The notes beneath the pieces were generated by a model. It saw only the letters and a list, made by a program, of their open reading frames with translations. It did not search any database and had not been told where the DNA came from. From positions 186,001 through 250,000 of the forward strand of contig NZ_SRLA01000003.1 in assembly GCF_004745825.1 (NCBI RefSeq): a DNA stretch of 64,000 nucleotides, in the 5' to 3' direction. This document shows positions 44,988 to 53,038 of the stretch, piece after piece; position 1 is the first letter of the stretch; each line of letters starts with the position of its first letter. The DNA is from Hymenobacter fodinae. GTDB taxonomy: Bacteria; Bacteroidota; Bacteroidia; Cytophagales; Hymenobacteraceae. The translations under genes and the position numbers were made by a program.

Positions 44988-46790
44988 TTACGCCGTGGCA
45001 GCTGGCCCCGAAACGAAGTTTGGCTTATCAAGCTTTTTAGCAATGCGGTAAGCGGCATTTACGAGGCCTACGTGGCTGTAGGCCTGGGGGAAGTTTCCCC
45101 ACTGCGAACCAGTTTTGGCGTCTACGTCCTCGGAGAGCAGGCCTAGATGGTTGGTGTAGGTGGTGAGCTTCTCGAACTCAACAATGGCCTCATCAACGCG
45201 ACCCACGCAGGCCAGCGCCTCCACGTACCAGAAAGAGCAAATCAGGAACGTGGTTTCGGGGGTGCCAAAGTCGTCGGCGTGGCGGTAACGGTAGAACAGG
45301 CCTTCGGGAGTTTTGAGCTCCTTCTCCAGCGCTTCAAGGTGGGTTTTGGCAATTTCGGAAGCCGGGTCGAGGTAGCCCATCAGAATGAGCTGCATGGTAC
45401 TGGCATCGAGGTGGGGCGAGCCAATGGCGTTGGTGTAGGCCTGTCGCTCCTGACTAAAGCACTGCTCAATGCGGTTGCGAGCCTCGTGCATGAGCTTGGT
45501 AGCTAAGGCTTCCATCTCGGTGTTGCCGAGGCTGTGCGCAACCTGCTTGGCGGCGTGGCTGCCAGCCCAATGAAACAGGTAGGTGTAGCAGTGGTACTGG
45601 GCCAAGTTGCGGAACTCCCATAGGCCAGCGTCGGGCTGATCCATGGTGGCCTGAATCAGGTGCAGGGCCTCGTAGATGAGCTTTTCGGGGTTGTTCTTGT
45701 CGGGGTCAAGGAAGCGGCAGTCGACATACAAGGGCAGCAGTGCCACCAGTACTTGCCCGTACACGTCGTTCTGAATATGCGTGTAGGCGTCGTTGCCGAT
45801 GCGCACGGGTTGGTTGCCGAGGTAACCTTCTAAATCCAGCTCTTGCTCAATCAGATCTGAAGCTCCACTGATACCATAGAGCGGCTGATATTTGCCTTTG
45901 ATCTTGCTGGAAATGTTGGCGATGTAGTGGAAATAGCGCTCCATCTCCTCGAAGTGGCCAATATTGTTGAAGGCCGTGAGAATGTAGTAGGTGTCGCGCA
46001 TCCAGCAGTAGCGGTAGTCCCAGTTGCGGGTACTGCCGGGCGCCTCCGGCAATGATGTAGTGCTGGCCGCAATAATGGCTCCGGTGTCCTCATACTGGTG
46101 AATCTTAAGGGCCAGCGCCGAGCGAATCACCTGGCTCTGGTGGAAGCTGCTGATGCTGGTGCTCTTCACCCACTTGCGCCAGTAGTCGATGGTAGAAAGC
46201 AGGAACCGCTCGGCGGTGCTTTCTAAGGGAGCTTCCAGGGGCGCGCCATAGGTTAGCACCAAATACTTCGTTTCGTTCAACACGAAGTCCTCCTCATCGA
46301 GAATATACGTCAGCGGAATATTCGTGGTCAGGCGAATTTCTTCCTCTAGGCCTAGGAAGGCAATGTGGTTGGAACTGCGCCGGCGGCTGAGCTGTAGGGC
46401 CCCGTACTGGCCTACGGGCTGGCAGGCCACCCGAATCCGGGGCGTACCGGTAATGGGCTCCACTTTCCGGATAAACATCAGGGGCTTGTAGTAGCGCTCA
46501 TACTGCGGAAAGCGCGGGGCAAAGTCCGTGACGCGGTAACTGCCGCTCTCCGTAGTGATTTCGGTGCAGAGCACGTTGGTGTTGTGCAGGTAGTACTGGT
46601 GCGACTCGAAGCTGCCCTCGGCGGGGCTAATGCGGTACTCGCCGCCTTTCTTAGAGTCGAGCAAACTGCCAAACACGAAGCTGCTGTCGAAACGGGGCCA
46701 GCAGAGCCAGCGCACGGCGGTATCTTTCCCAATCAGCCCCAGAAAGGCACAGTTGCCAATCAGGCCCAGGTCGTAGGTATGCTTTGTCAT
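44988..46790 (-). CDS. GH15-family glucoamylase/trehalase-like protein
   Basis: This 600-aa cytosolic protein has the N-terminal beta-sandwich of bacterial GH15 (LGLIGNCAFLGLIGKDTAVRWLCWPRFDSSFVFGSLLD) and the (alpha/alpha)6 barrel with STRNWDYRYCWMRDT, EQELDLEGYLGNQPVRIGNDAYTHIQNDVYG and the C-terminal LLSEDVDAKTGSQWGNFPQAYSHVGLVNAA. The second and third blocks carry the catalytic glutamates of the family. Members act on alpha-1,4 or alpha-1,6 glucans, isomaltose, or trehalose (as in mycobacteria). No signal peptide is present. Its position opposite OtsA-OtsB makes trehalose turnover plausible, but this is inference. Confidence 0.88.
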   Translation of the reverse strand: MTKHTYDLGLIGNCAFLGLIGKDTAVRWLCWPRFDSSFVFGSLLDSKKGGEYRISPAEGSFESHQYYLHNTNVLCTEITTESGSYRVTDFAPRFPQYERYYKPLMFIRKVEPITGTPRIRVACQPVGQYGALQLSRRRSSNHIAFLGLEEEIRLTTNIPLTYILDEEDFVLNETKYLVLTYGAPLEAPLESTAERFLLSTIDYWRKWVKSTSISSFHQSQVIRSALALKIHQYEDTGAIIAASTTSLPEAPGSTRNWDYRYCWMRDTYYILTAFNNIGHFEEMERYFHYIANISSKIKGKYQPLYGISGASDLIEQELDLEGYLGNQPVRIGNDAYTHIQNDVYGQVLVALLPLYVDCRFLDPDKNNPEKLIYEALHLIQATMDQPDAGLWEFRNLAQYHCYTYLFHWAGSHAAKQVAHSLGNTEMEALATKLMHEARNRIEQCFSQERQAYTNAIGSPHLDASTMQLILMGYLDPASEIAKTHLEALEKELKTPEGLFYRYRHADDFGTPETTFLICSFWYVEALACVGRVDEAIVEFEKLTTYTNHLGLLSEDVDAKTGSQWGNFPQAYSHVGLVNAAYRIAKKLDKPNFVSGPAATA

Positions 46791-46954
46791 CAGAGGAATG
46801 AGTTGGAGGCGGGGCCACCACGGGGCGCGGCGGCACGGTCTGAAGTAGCTAGTACCCCTTTGACGGCGCTGGGGTTGCCGTAGCCTTCGGGCCAGATGCT
46901 GCGTATGCCAATTGCAGAGACCTTATCCGCCCTATTTTAACCACACCTTCCGTT

Positions 46955-47680
46955 TTGACATCCACTACCACTCAGGCGGCCACCGCCCCAAAACGCAGTA
47001 GCCGGACCCCGCTCTATGGCTCCATAGTGCTGGTGGCTGCGCTACTAGCCTGCTGGTTTTTCTGGCCCGCATTCCAAGCGGCCATTCGAGAGGCCTACGA
47101 CGTGCTTAGTAGCGGCGAGCAGGAGCGAATTTCCACGTGGATGCACCAATTTGGGTTCTGGGGGCCTATTGTACTGGTGCTAGCCATGGTGGTGCAAATG
47201 TTTTTGTTCGTCATAAATGTTGTGCTGCTAATTCTGGTGGCTATACTGGCCTATGGGCCTTGGTGGGGCTCTTTGCTGGCCTTAGTGGGCGTAGTGTTAG
47301 CTTCGTCAGTTGGGTATGGGCTAGGCCACCTGCTGGGGGAAAGCTTTGTGGCCAAGGTGCTCGGCCAGAAAGCTGAGCGCAAAATGATTGATATAGTGCA
47401 GCGCTATGGGGTGTGGGCCGTAGTTATTGCCCGCCTCTCCCCCGCCCTTTCCGATGATGCCATCAGCTTTGTGGCGGGGCTGGCGCGCATGGGCTACCTG
47501 AAGTTTATCACCGCTACGGTGGCCGGGGTTGTACCGTTAATTGCTCTGCTGGCCTACTTAGGTGAGAATAGCCAGCGCCTCAAAACTGGGCTGTTATGGG
47601 TCACGGGCGTAAGCTTGCTGCTGTTTGGCGGCTACATCTGGTGGGACAAGCGCCGAACCAAAAAAAATAAATCCACCTGA
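46955..47680 (+). CDS. TVP38/TMEM64 (DedA-like) membrane protein
   Basis: This 241-aa integral membrane protein has five or six helices and the SNARE-associated/VTT domain: PIVLVLAMVVQMFLFVINVVLLILVAILAYGPWWGSLLALVGVVLASSVGYGLGHLLG and VIARLSPALSDDAISFVAGLARMGYLKFI. The family includes lipid scramblase-like proteins. No ATG suits the N-terminus; TTG at 46955 gives a Thr-rich cytoplasmic tail before the first helix at about 20-40. It diverges from the GH15 gene and is followed by tRNA-Glu copy 2. Confidence 0.87.
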   Translation: MTSTTTQAATAPKRSSRTPLYGSIVLVAALLACWFFWPAFQAAIREAYDVLSSGEQERISTWMHQFGFWGPIVLVLAMVVQMFLFVINVVLLILVAILAYGPWWGSLLALVGVVLASSVGYGLGHLLGESFVAKVLGQKAERKMIDIVQRYGVWAVVIARLSPALSDDAISFVAGLARMGYLKFITATVAGVVPLIALLAYLGENSQRLKTGLLWVTGVSLLLFGGYIWWDKRRTKKNKST

Positions 47681-47727
47681 TTCTGCAGCACTTACCGTAT
47701 TTACACAAAAAATTTATCAGCCAGGTA

Positions 47728-47757
47728 TTGCGCTGAAGTAAGCCAGCTGTATCTTTG
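47728..47757 (+). promoter_or_regulatory. Bacteroidota-type promoter of tRNA-Glu copy 2
   Basis: TTG at 47728-47730, a 19-base spacer and TATCTTTG at 47750-47757. The downstream leader (GCACCA-CAAAACG) also resembles that of copy 1. Confidence 0.85.
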
Positions 47758-47790
47758 CACCACCAAAACGGAAAACGCTCCGTGTTAACT

Positions 47791-47862
47791 GGTCCGTTCG
47801 TCTAGGGGTTAGGACAGTAGATTTTCATTCTACCAACAGGGGTTCGATTCCCCTACGGACTA
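47791..47862 (+). tRNA. tRNA-Glu (anticodon UUC), copy 2
   Basis: This 72-nt sequence is identical to the tRNA at 41395-41466, with the same TTC anticodon, acceptor stem and A discriminator, and no encoded CCA. A terminator follows within three bases. Confidence 0.97.
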
Positions 47863-47864
47863 CA

Positions 47865-47904
47865 AAAGAAGCCTTCTGCAGACTGCAGAAGGCTTCTTTG
47901 TTTT
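47865..47904 (+). terminator. Terminator of tRNA-Glu copy 2
   Basis: Arms 47865-47881 (AAAGAAGCCTTCTGCAG) and 47883-47899 are perfect complements; a practical loop would be CAGACTG. T runs follow (TTTGTTTTT). Confidence 0.85.
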
Positions 47905-47942
47905 TACACCTGCTGGTGTTTGACAGATCTATTACCGCTGCC

Positions 47943-48644
47943 TTAGTGGTTGAAGCGGTATTTCAGCCATACTACATCGTTGTCTAGCTGCTGTACCTGC
48001 GTGAGGTGCAGCCGGGTGGCAGGGCCTTTGGTCAGGTAGTCGCTTACCTCGAAGGTGGTTGGTGAGTTGGGCGTACCGTCGGCCATAGGCAGCAGCAGCA
48101 GACTTAGCTCGTCGATGAGTCCGGCGTTTAATAAAGAGCCGTTCAGGTGGCCGCCGCCTTCCAGCATAAGGGTTTCAATGGGAAACAAATCGGCCAGCTG
48201 CTCTACCACGCGAGCAAAATCAAGCTCTTTCTCCCCGCCAAACAGGTAGGAAATCTTTTTTTGCTGCAAGTAATACAGGTAGTCGTCGCTTACTTGCTCG
48301 GTTAGCACCTCAATAATATGGTCGCCGCCCGTCTCATTAGAGTCCCAGCCTAGCTTGCCGTGTGCATCAACGGCAATGGCGAAGGAAGTAGCGTCTTTAT
48401 TACCAATAAACGGTTGCCGAGGAATGGGCTGCGGGGGTGCCTGGGGCGCTGGCTGCACGCCACCCGAGAAGTCGCGCTCCATAGTAATGCGCCCGCACAT
48501 CCAGGCTTGGCTGGTAAACGTCTCGTGGTATTTCTCGAAGTAGCCAGCATAGGTGTTGGTGAGGTTCTCATCCTTCCAGTTAGCGGACAGGATCTTCCCA
48601 TCCACCGTGGACATCATGTGGCAGATTATGTGTGGTCTTTTCAT
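47943..48644 (-). CDS. RibD C-terminal/DHFR-fold reductase family protein
   Basis: This 233-aa protein has the NADPH-dependent reductase fold of the RibD C-terminal domain: HIICHMMSTVDGKILSANWK at the start, SQAWMCGRITMERDFSGG, and the Gly-rich LMLEGGGHLNGSLLNAGLIDELSLLLLPMADG. It lacks the RibD deaminase half, so it is probably a stand-alone reductase rather than the riboflavin enzyme. It is a single gene convergent with tRNA-Glu copy 2. Confidence 0.88.
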   Translation of the reverse strand: MKRPHIICHMMSTVDGKILSANWKDENLTNTYAGYFEKYHETFTSQAWMCGRITMERDFSGGVQPAPQAPPQPIPRQPFIGNKDATSFAIAVDAHGKLGWDSNETGGDHIIEVLTEQVSDDYLYYLQQKKISYLFGGEKELDFARVVEQLADLFPIETLMLEGGGHLNGSLLNAGLIDELSLLLLPMADGTPNSPTTFEVSDYLTKGPATRLHLTQVQQLDNDVVWLKYRFNH

Positions 48645-48724
48645 AGGAGGTTTATACGGTACACCGGCGGAAAAGAAAGAAACATCCCAAATCCAACCCT
48701 TACTGGAAAAACCATAGCTAAGTA

Positions 48725-48755
48725 TTCGGAAGGCTGGGCGGGGGCTGTACCTTTG
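48725..48755 (+). promoter_or_regulatory. Candidate promoter for the large secreted protein
   Basis: TACCTTTG at 48748-48755 fits TAnnTTTG, with TTC at 48725-48727 20 bases upstream as a near match to the -33 TTG. It would start transcription about 20 bases before the GTG start at 48782. Confidence 0.5.
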
Positions 48756-48781
48756 CCGCGCCTTCGGGGGGTTCGGAGGCT

Positions 48782-50965
48782 GTGTTTCTTTTGTTTGCTG
48801 TGCTGCACTTTACCCGGTTCCGCAGCTTGTGTGCCCTAGCCGCAAGTCTGCTGCTTCTCTGCGCTTTTAGCGCTTCTGCCCAGAGCCCTGTGCTCATTCG
48901 CGACCTGAGCCTGCGTACCGACACCACCCGCTACTCGTTGAGCCGCAACTCGGTGCTGGTGCAGAATGAGCCCAACCTCTACTTCTACTACCGTCAAGAC
49001 GACGAAACGGCCGAGCTACAGGTTTACCCGCAAGACCTGCGGCGGGTGGCCTCGTTGCGGCTGGTTCGCTCCGCGGATTTCACCCTGCTTGATTCACTCA
49101 TGCCCGCGGAGGGTGGACAGTACCTGCGGGCTAAGTTGCGCTTCAAAGACCTGGGCGCCTCTCGTTTCTTGCGCTTTACGTTTCGCCAACCCGCCGATTC
49201 AGCAGGTCAGGCGCCCCTAACGCAAACCATCAACCTGCTGCCGGTTACGCGCACCACGCTTGATTTCCGCCCTGCCGACACGGAACTGTTCATCGGGGAA
49301 GAGAAAGTCTTTACTCTCGCCAGCAACTACCCCAAGAACATCCGCCTCTCCCCGGAATGGACGAAAGGCCAGGACATTGATTACCGCCTCGACCAAGAAA
49401 ACGGTAACCTGCGTCTGCACGTGCTCCCCAATGCCCTAGGCACGCGCCTGCTCACTCTGCGCCCCCAAACGGAGCGCCCCTTCCTGACCGATAACAACCG
49501 CCGGGTAAGCTACGCGCTGCCGCCTATTCGGCAGGAGTTTACAGTTAAGGCCTCTCGCCTGCGGTTCCTGAGCGTTGATAAAAAGGAACTGACCTTGGAC
49601 GATGCTTCCCGCATGAAAGGCGTGGAACTGATTCTGGACAACGGTCGCACTTTCGACCTAAAGAAGACTTATCGAATTGAGGGACAGGAGGAAGCCGGTG
49701 GCGCTCTGATTGCCGAGCTGTTTACCCGTCAATACCTCACCAACGACCGGGTGCTGTGCTGGCTACGGGTGTATAACCTGCACCGCCAGACAGACAGCTA
49801 CCTCTACATCAAGGAAAACGACCAGGCCAAGTACATCACCAACTTCAACATCTCGCCCAAAACCAACATCACGAGCGTGAGCGTGCGCCACCGTGGCGGC
49901 GACTGGAACTCTAATACCACCGTGAACCCCGGCGAAACCGTAGATGTACGCCTGGACGGAGAATCGTTGTCGAGGGCGCGGTTTCACTTTGAGGATGTGC
50001 AGGTCATTCCCTCCGACTCCAGTATCCGCTCTGATGCCTCGGTAGTGTACCGTATTCAGGTGCCCATTACCATCGACAAGAAGCGCATCACCATTTTTAA
50101 TGCGGGCCAGCCTACTGGATTTGGCTTGCCGGTGCGGGAGTTCCAGCGCCCCCACCCCCTCGACTTTGTGGGCGTGACCTTTGGGGAGGCACCTAGGCCA
50201 GTCACGCGCCTGAACGGCCCAATCCTCTATGACCAAACCATCCGGGACGTGGTGTTCAGCTTCAACTCAGGAGCCATTGACTCAGATCAGCAGCTCTACG
50301 GCAAGCAATATCTGACCTTTGAGATTCGCACACAGAACGCCAAAGGCGACCTGATTGAAATGCGCACAGTGGAGAACGTAGTAGTTTGCCCCGACGGCAA
50401 CTCGGTGCGGGCAGCGTTCTACCAAGACAAACAGTGCCAGGTAGGTAACCTGAGCCTTAACAACCTACTTAGCTCCCGCAAAACGTATGACCTCGACGAC
50501 TGGAGCAAAATTCTCATTACGGTTAAGCACACCCAAAGCCAGTACCAGGAGCCCGGCTTCACGCAGCGTCTGGAGTTGGTATTGCAGCGTCGTGTGAAGT
50601 TTGACATCGACGTTAGTTTTCCTGGTGGCCTACTCACTAAATATAAAAATGAATCTAGCTACACTTCCTTTGGGGGTATCTCACTAGCTATGCTAGGTCA
50701 GTTTAGCTTCTATAACCCTAACAAGATCAATAAATTACGACCTTATAAAATAGGTGCAGGCTTTGTGGCGCTCAATGCGTTCAACCTCACTAGAAGCAGT
50801 AATGAAGAGGCTAATCGGGATCTGGGCATCGTTATTCTGGGTTCTATCTATCCTACTCGGAGCGACGCCAAGCTAACGTTTCCGCTGTACCTGGGTGGGG
50901 GCTTTTTGCTAGGCAAAGGCGTACCTTTTATTCTGCTAGGGCCAGGCATCGGACTACGTTTATAA
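48782..50965 (+). CDS. Large secreted protein of unknown function
   Basis: I do not recognise this 727-aa protein. It starts at GTG 48782; residues about 15-35 are a signal peptide ending ...SASAQ. The next roughly 350 residues look like successive beta-sandwich modules (TLRPQTERPFLTDNNRR, TVKASRLRFLSVDKKELTLDDASRMKG). Residues about 600-727 have an outer-membrane-barrel-like alternation (LTKYKNESSYTSFGGISLAMLGQF, YKIGAGFVALNAFNL, YLGGGFLLGKGVPFILLGPGIGLRL). I infer an outer-membrane or surface protein of a Cytophagales-specific family. The DNA from about 50,630 to 50,830 is clearly more A/T-rich than the rest of the gene. Confidence 0.82.
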   Translation: MFLLFAVLHFTRFRSLCALAASLLLLCAFSASAQSPVLIRDLSLRTDTTRYSLSRNSVLVQNEPNLYFYYRQDDETAELQVYPQDLRRVASLRLVRSADFTLLDSLMPAEGGQYLRAKLRFKDLGASRFLRFTFRQPADSAGQAPLTQTINLLPVTRTTLDFRPADTELFIGEEKVFTLASNYPKNIRLSPEWTKGQDIDYRLDQENGNLRLHVLPNALGTRLLTLRPQTERPFLTDNNRRVSYALPPIRQEFTVKASRLRFLSVDKKELTLDDASRMKGVELILDNGRTFDLKKTYRIEGQEEAGGALIAELFTRQYLTNDRVLCWLRVYNLHRQTDSYLYIKENDQAKYITNFNISPKTNITSVSVRHRGGDWNSNTTVNPGETVDVRLDGESLSRARFHFEDVQVIPSDSSIRSDASVVYRIQVPITIDKKRITIFNAGQPTGFGLPVREFQRPHPLDFVGVTFGEAPRPVTRLNGPILYDQTIRDVVFSFNSGAIDSDQQLYGKQYLTFEIRTQNAKGDLIEMRTVENVVVCPDGNSVRAAFYQDKQCQVGNLSLNNLLSSRKTYDLDDWSKILITVKHTQSQYQEPGFTQRLELVLQRRVKFDIDVSFPGGLLTKYKNESSYTSFGGISLAMLGQFSFYNPNKINKLRPYKIGAGFVALNAFNLTRSSNEEANRDLGIVILGSIYPTRSDAKLTFPLYLGGGFLLGKGVPFILLGPGIGLRL

Positions 50966-50988
50966 GCACAATTTTCTTATTTCCTAAC

Positions 50989-51022
50989 AACAGCTCTGGT
51001 ACTTAACCGGAGCTGTTTTTTT
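50989..51022 (+). terminator. Intrinsic terminator after the secreted protein gene
   Basis: Arms 50989-51000 (AACAGCTCTGGT) and 51006-51017 pair with one mismatch around a 5-nt loop, followed by T7. Confidence 0.85.
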
Positions 51023-51112
51023 GATGGCTAGGCCACTCTCTGGCGCTGGATGCCCTTGTGAGCTTATCAGTTTACGGGCGCTTGCGTACGTACGGCAGTA
51101 TTGCTCATGTAG

Positions 51113-51128
51113 AGTGGCCTAGGCCACT
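51113..51128. repeat. Full AGTGGCCTAGGCCACT palindrome upstream of the MFS gene
   Basis: This perfect 16-nt copy of the recurrent palindrome lies 25 bases before the ATG of the MFS gene, in what should be its promoter or leader region. Confidence 0.9.
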
Positions 51129-51153
51129 ACCCCCCTACTCGCCCCTCCGCCCT

Positions 51154-52845
51154 ATGTCTGCGCCTGTTACTACTCCTACACCGTCCACTGCTGCATCTCC
51201 CTTCACGCCGCTCAAGATTCCGTTTTTTCGGATGCTGTGGATTGCGTCTTTTGTGTCGAACATTGGCACTTGGATGCAGAATGTAGGGGCGGTGGGACTG
51301 ATGACCCAACTCACGCCCTCGCCAGTGCTGGTAGCCCTACTCCAGACCGCCTCGGCGCTGCCGGTATTTCTGCTGAGTCTGCCCGCAGGCGCTCTTGCCG
51401 ATTTAGTTGACCGGCGCAAGATGCTGCTGCTTACCCAAACCTGGATGGCAGTTACGGCCCTATTGCTGGCCACGGTAACGCTGCTGGGGTACACCACACC
51501 CTGGCTGCTGCTGACGCTTACCTTCCTGCTAGGCCTAGGCGGCGCCCTTAATAACCCCGTGTGGCAAACCGTTACGCCGGAACTAGTGCCCCGCACTGAG
51601 CTACCGCAGGCCATTGCCCTGAACAGCGTGAGCTTCAACTTGGCCCGCGCCTTTGGGCCCGCGTTAGGTGGCTTGGTCATTGGCTATTTCTCCTCGGGGG
51701 CGGCGTTCATGCTGAACGGTATCTCGTTTGTGGCCACCATTTACATGGTCTGGAGCTGGAAACGGGCCCCACAGGCTACCTCGGCCCTGGCCGGAGAACG
51801 AATTCTAGCGGCTATCCGTGGGGGTATTCGGTATGCCCGCTTTGCGCCGCCGGTGCAAAATATTTTGGTACGAGGTGTCAGCTTCACCTTCGGGGCCAGT
51901 GCCTTGTTTGCTCTAATGCCGGCCGTGGTGGCCCGCCGCCTGCAAGAGCCTACTTCCTTCTACTCGCTGTTGCTTTCCTGTATGGGCTTGGGGGCCGTAA
52001 TTGGGGCCTTTATTCTACCTCGGCTTAATCAGCGCCTGAACATTAATGCCCGCGTTACGCTGGCTACAATTGCGTTTGCCAGTGGCCTAGGTGGCTTGGC
52101 TTTCGTTGATAATCACTGGGTGCTGTATGGGCTGCTCACGCTAGTGGGGCTTGCCTGGATGTTGGTACTCAACTCCTTCAGCGTGGGGGTGCAAACGGTG
52201 GTGCCGCGCTGGGTGCAGGCCCGCACCATCAGCCTGTACTTGCTTACCATTCAGGGTGGTATGGCCCTGGGTAGCGTAGTGTGGGGCTCGGTGGCCGAGC
52301 GCCTGGGCTTAGCCCCGGCCCTGGCTGGAGCAGCCACTTGGCTTTTACTCAGCACCTTACTGGTGTTCCGATTCTCCTTACGCAACGGCGACGACCTGGA
52401 CTTCACTCCTGCCCGCCCTCGCATAGAACCCGTGCTGGCGCTAGACCCAATTCCCAATGAAGGCCCAGTCATTATTACGACCATCTACCGGGTAGCCCCC
52501 GCCGACCAACGCGCCTTTCTGGGTATCATGGAGCAGTTGGCTCGCATCCGGCGCCGGGAGGGCGCTATCCGGGTGGGTACTTACGCCGATATGGCCGACC
52601 CCACCCGATTGGTAGAGTATTTTATGGTAGAATCGTGGGAGGAACATGCCCAGCAGCACGAGCGCGGCGTAGGCCAGGATGAGGACACCCTGAAAAAGCA
52701 GGCGCGCCAATTTCATCAGGGGCCAGAGCCCCCCGTGGTTTCGCACCTGCTGGCCCTACACGATACCCCCGGGCCCACCGTGCCGGTCATGGTACCAGGA
52801 AGCACCCGCCTAGTAGCTAGCACCGCCGGCGAGGCTACCGCTTAG
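51154..52845 (+). CDS. MFS exporter with C-terminal ABM-like domain (MFS_3)
   Basis: The start at ATG 51154 gives 563 aa; the longer open frame includes the CCTAGG palindrome and is not likely to be translated. Ten to twelve helices carry the MFS_3 (EntS-like) features FFRMLWIASFVSNIGTWMQNVGAVGLM, LADLVDRRKMLLLTQ and NPVWQTVTPELVPRTELPQAIALNSVSFNLARAFGPALGG. From about 445 to 545 there is a soluble domain of dimeric alpha/beta-barrel type (VIITTIYRVAPADQRAFLGIMEQLARIRRREGAIRVGTY...VESWEEHAQQHERG), typical of this subfamily. Efflux of a small molecule is inferred; the solute is unknown. Confidence 0.88.
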   Translation: MSAPVTTPTPSTAASPFTPLKIPFFRMLWIASFVSNIGTWMQNVGAVGLMTQLTPSPVLVALLQTASALPVFLLSLPAGALADLVDRRKMLLLTQTWMAVTALLLATVTLLGYTTPWLLLTLTFLLGLGGALNNPVWQTVTPELVPRTELPQAIALNSVSFNLARAFGPALGGLVIGYFSSGAAFMLNGISFVATIYMVWSWKRAPQATSALAGERILAAIRGGIRYARFAPPVQNILVRGVSFTFGASALFALMPAVVARRLQEPTSFYSLLLSCMGLGAVIGAFILPRLNQRLNINARVTLATIAFASGLGGLAFVDNHWVLYGLLTLVGLAWMLVLNSFSVGVQTVVPRWVQARTISLYLLTIQGGMALGSVVWGSVAERLGLAPALAGAATWLLLSTLLVFRFSLRNGDDLDFTPARPRIEPVLALDPIPNEGPVIITTIYRVAPADQRAFLGIMEQLARIRRREGAIRVGTYADMADPTRLVEYFMVESWEEHAQQHERGVGQDEDTLKKQARQFHQGPEPPVVSHLLALHDTPGPTVPVMVPGSTRLVASTAGEATA

Positions 52846-53038
52846 ATAACGAGGGAGGTGGCTCCCCATGCTGCTCAAGCTACAAGCTGCTCGGAAAGCA
52901 CTCTTCGCTTCGAATTAGGATAGGCTTACAGACAGATGTTTAGCATCGGCGGAGCACAGGCAGTTAGGATATAGATCAATTCCTTTAAAACTTTCTGCCA
53001 CCGCGGCGCTTATCATCTGAATCTCTCCTCTCTCTTCT

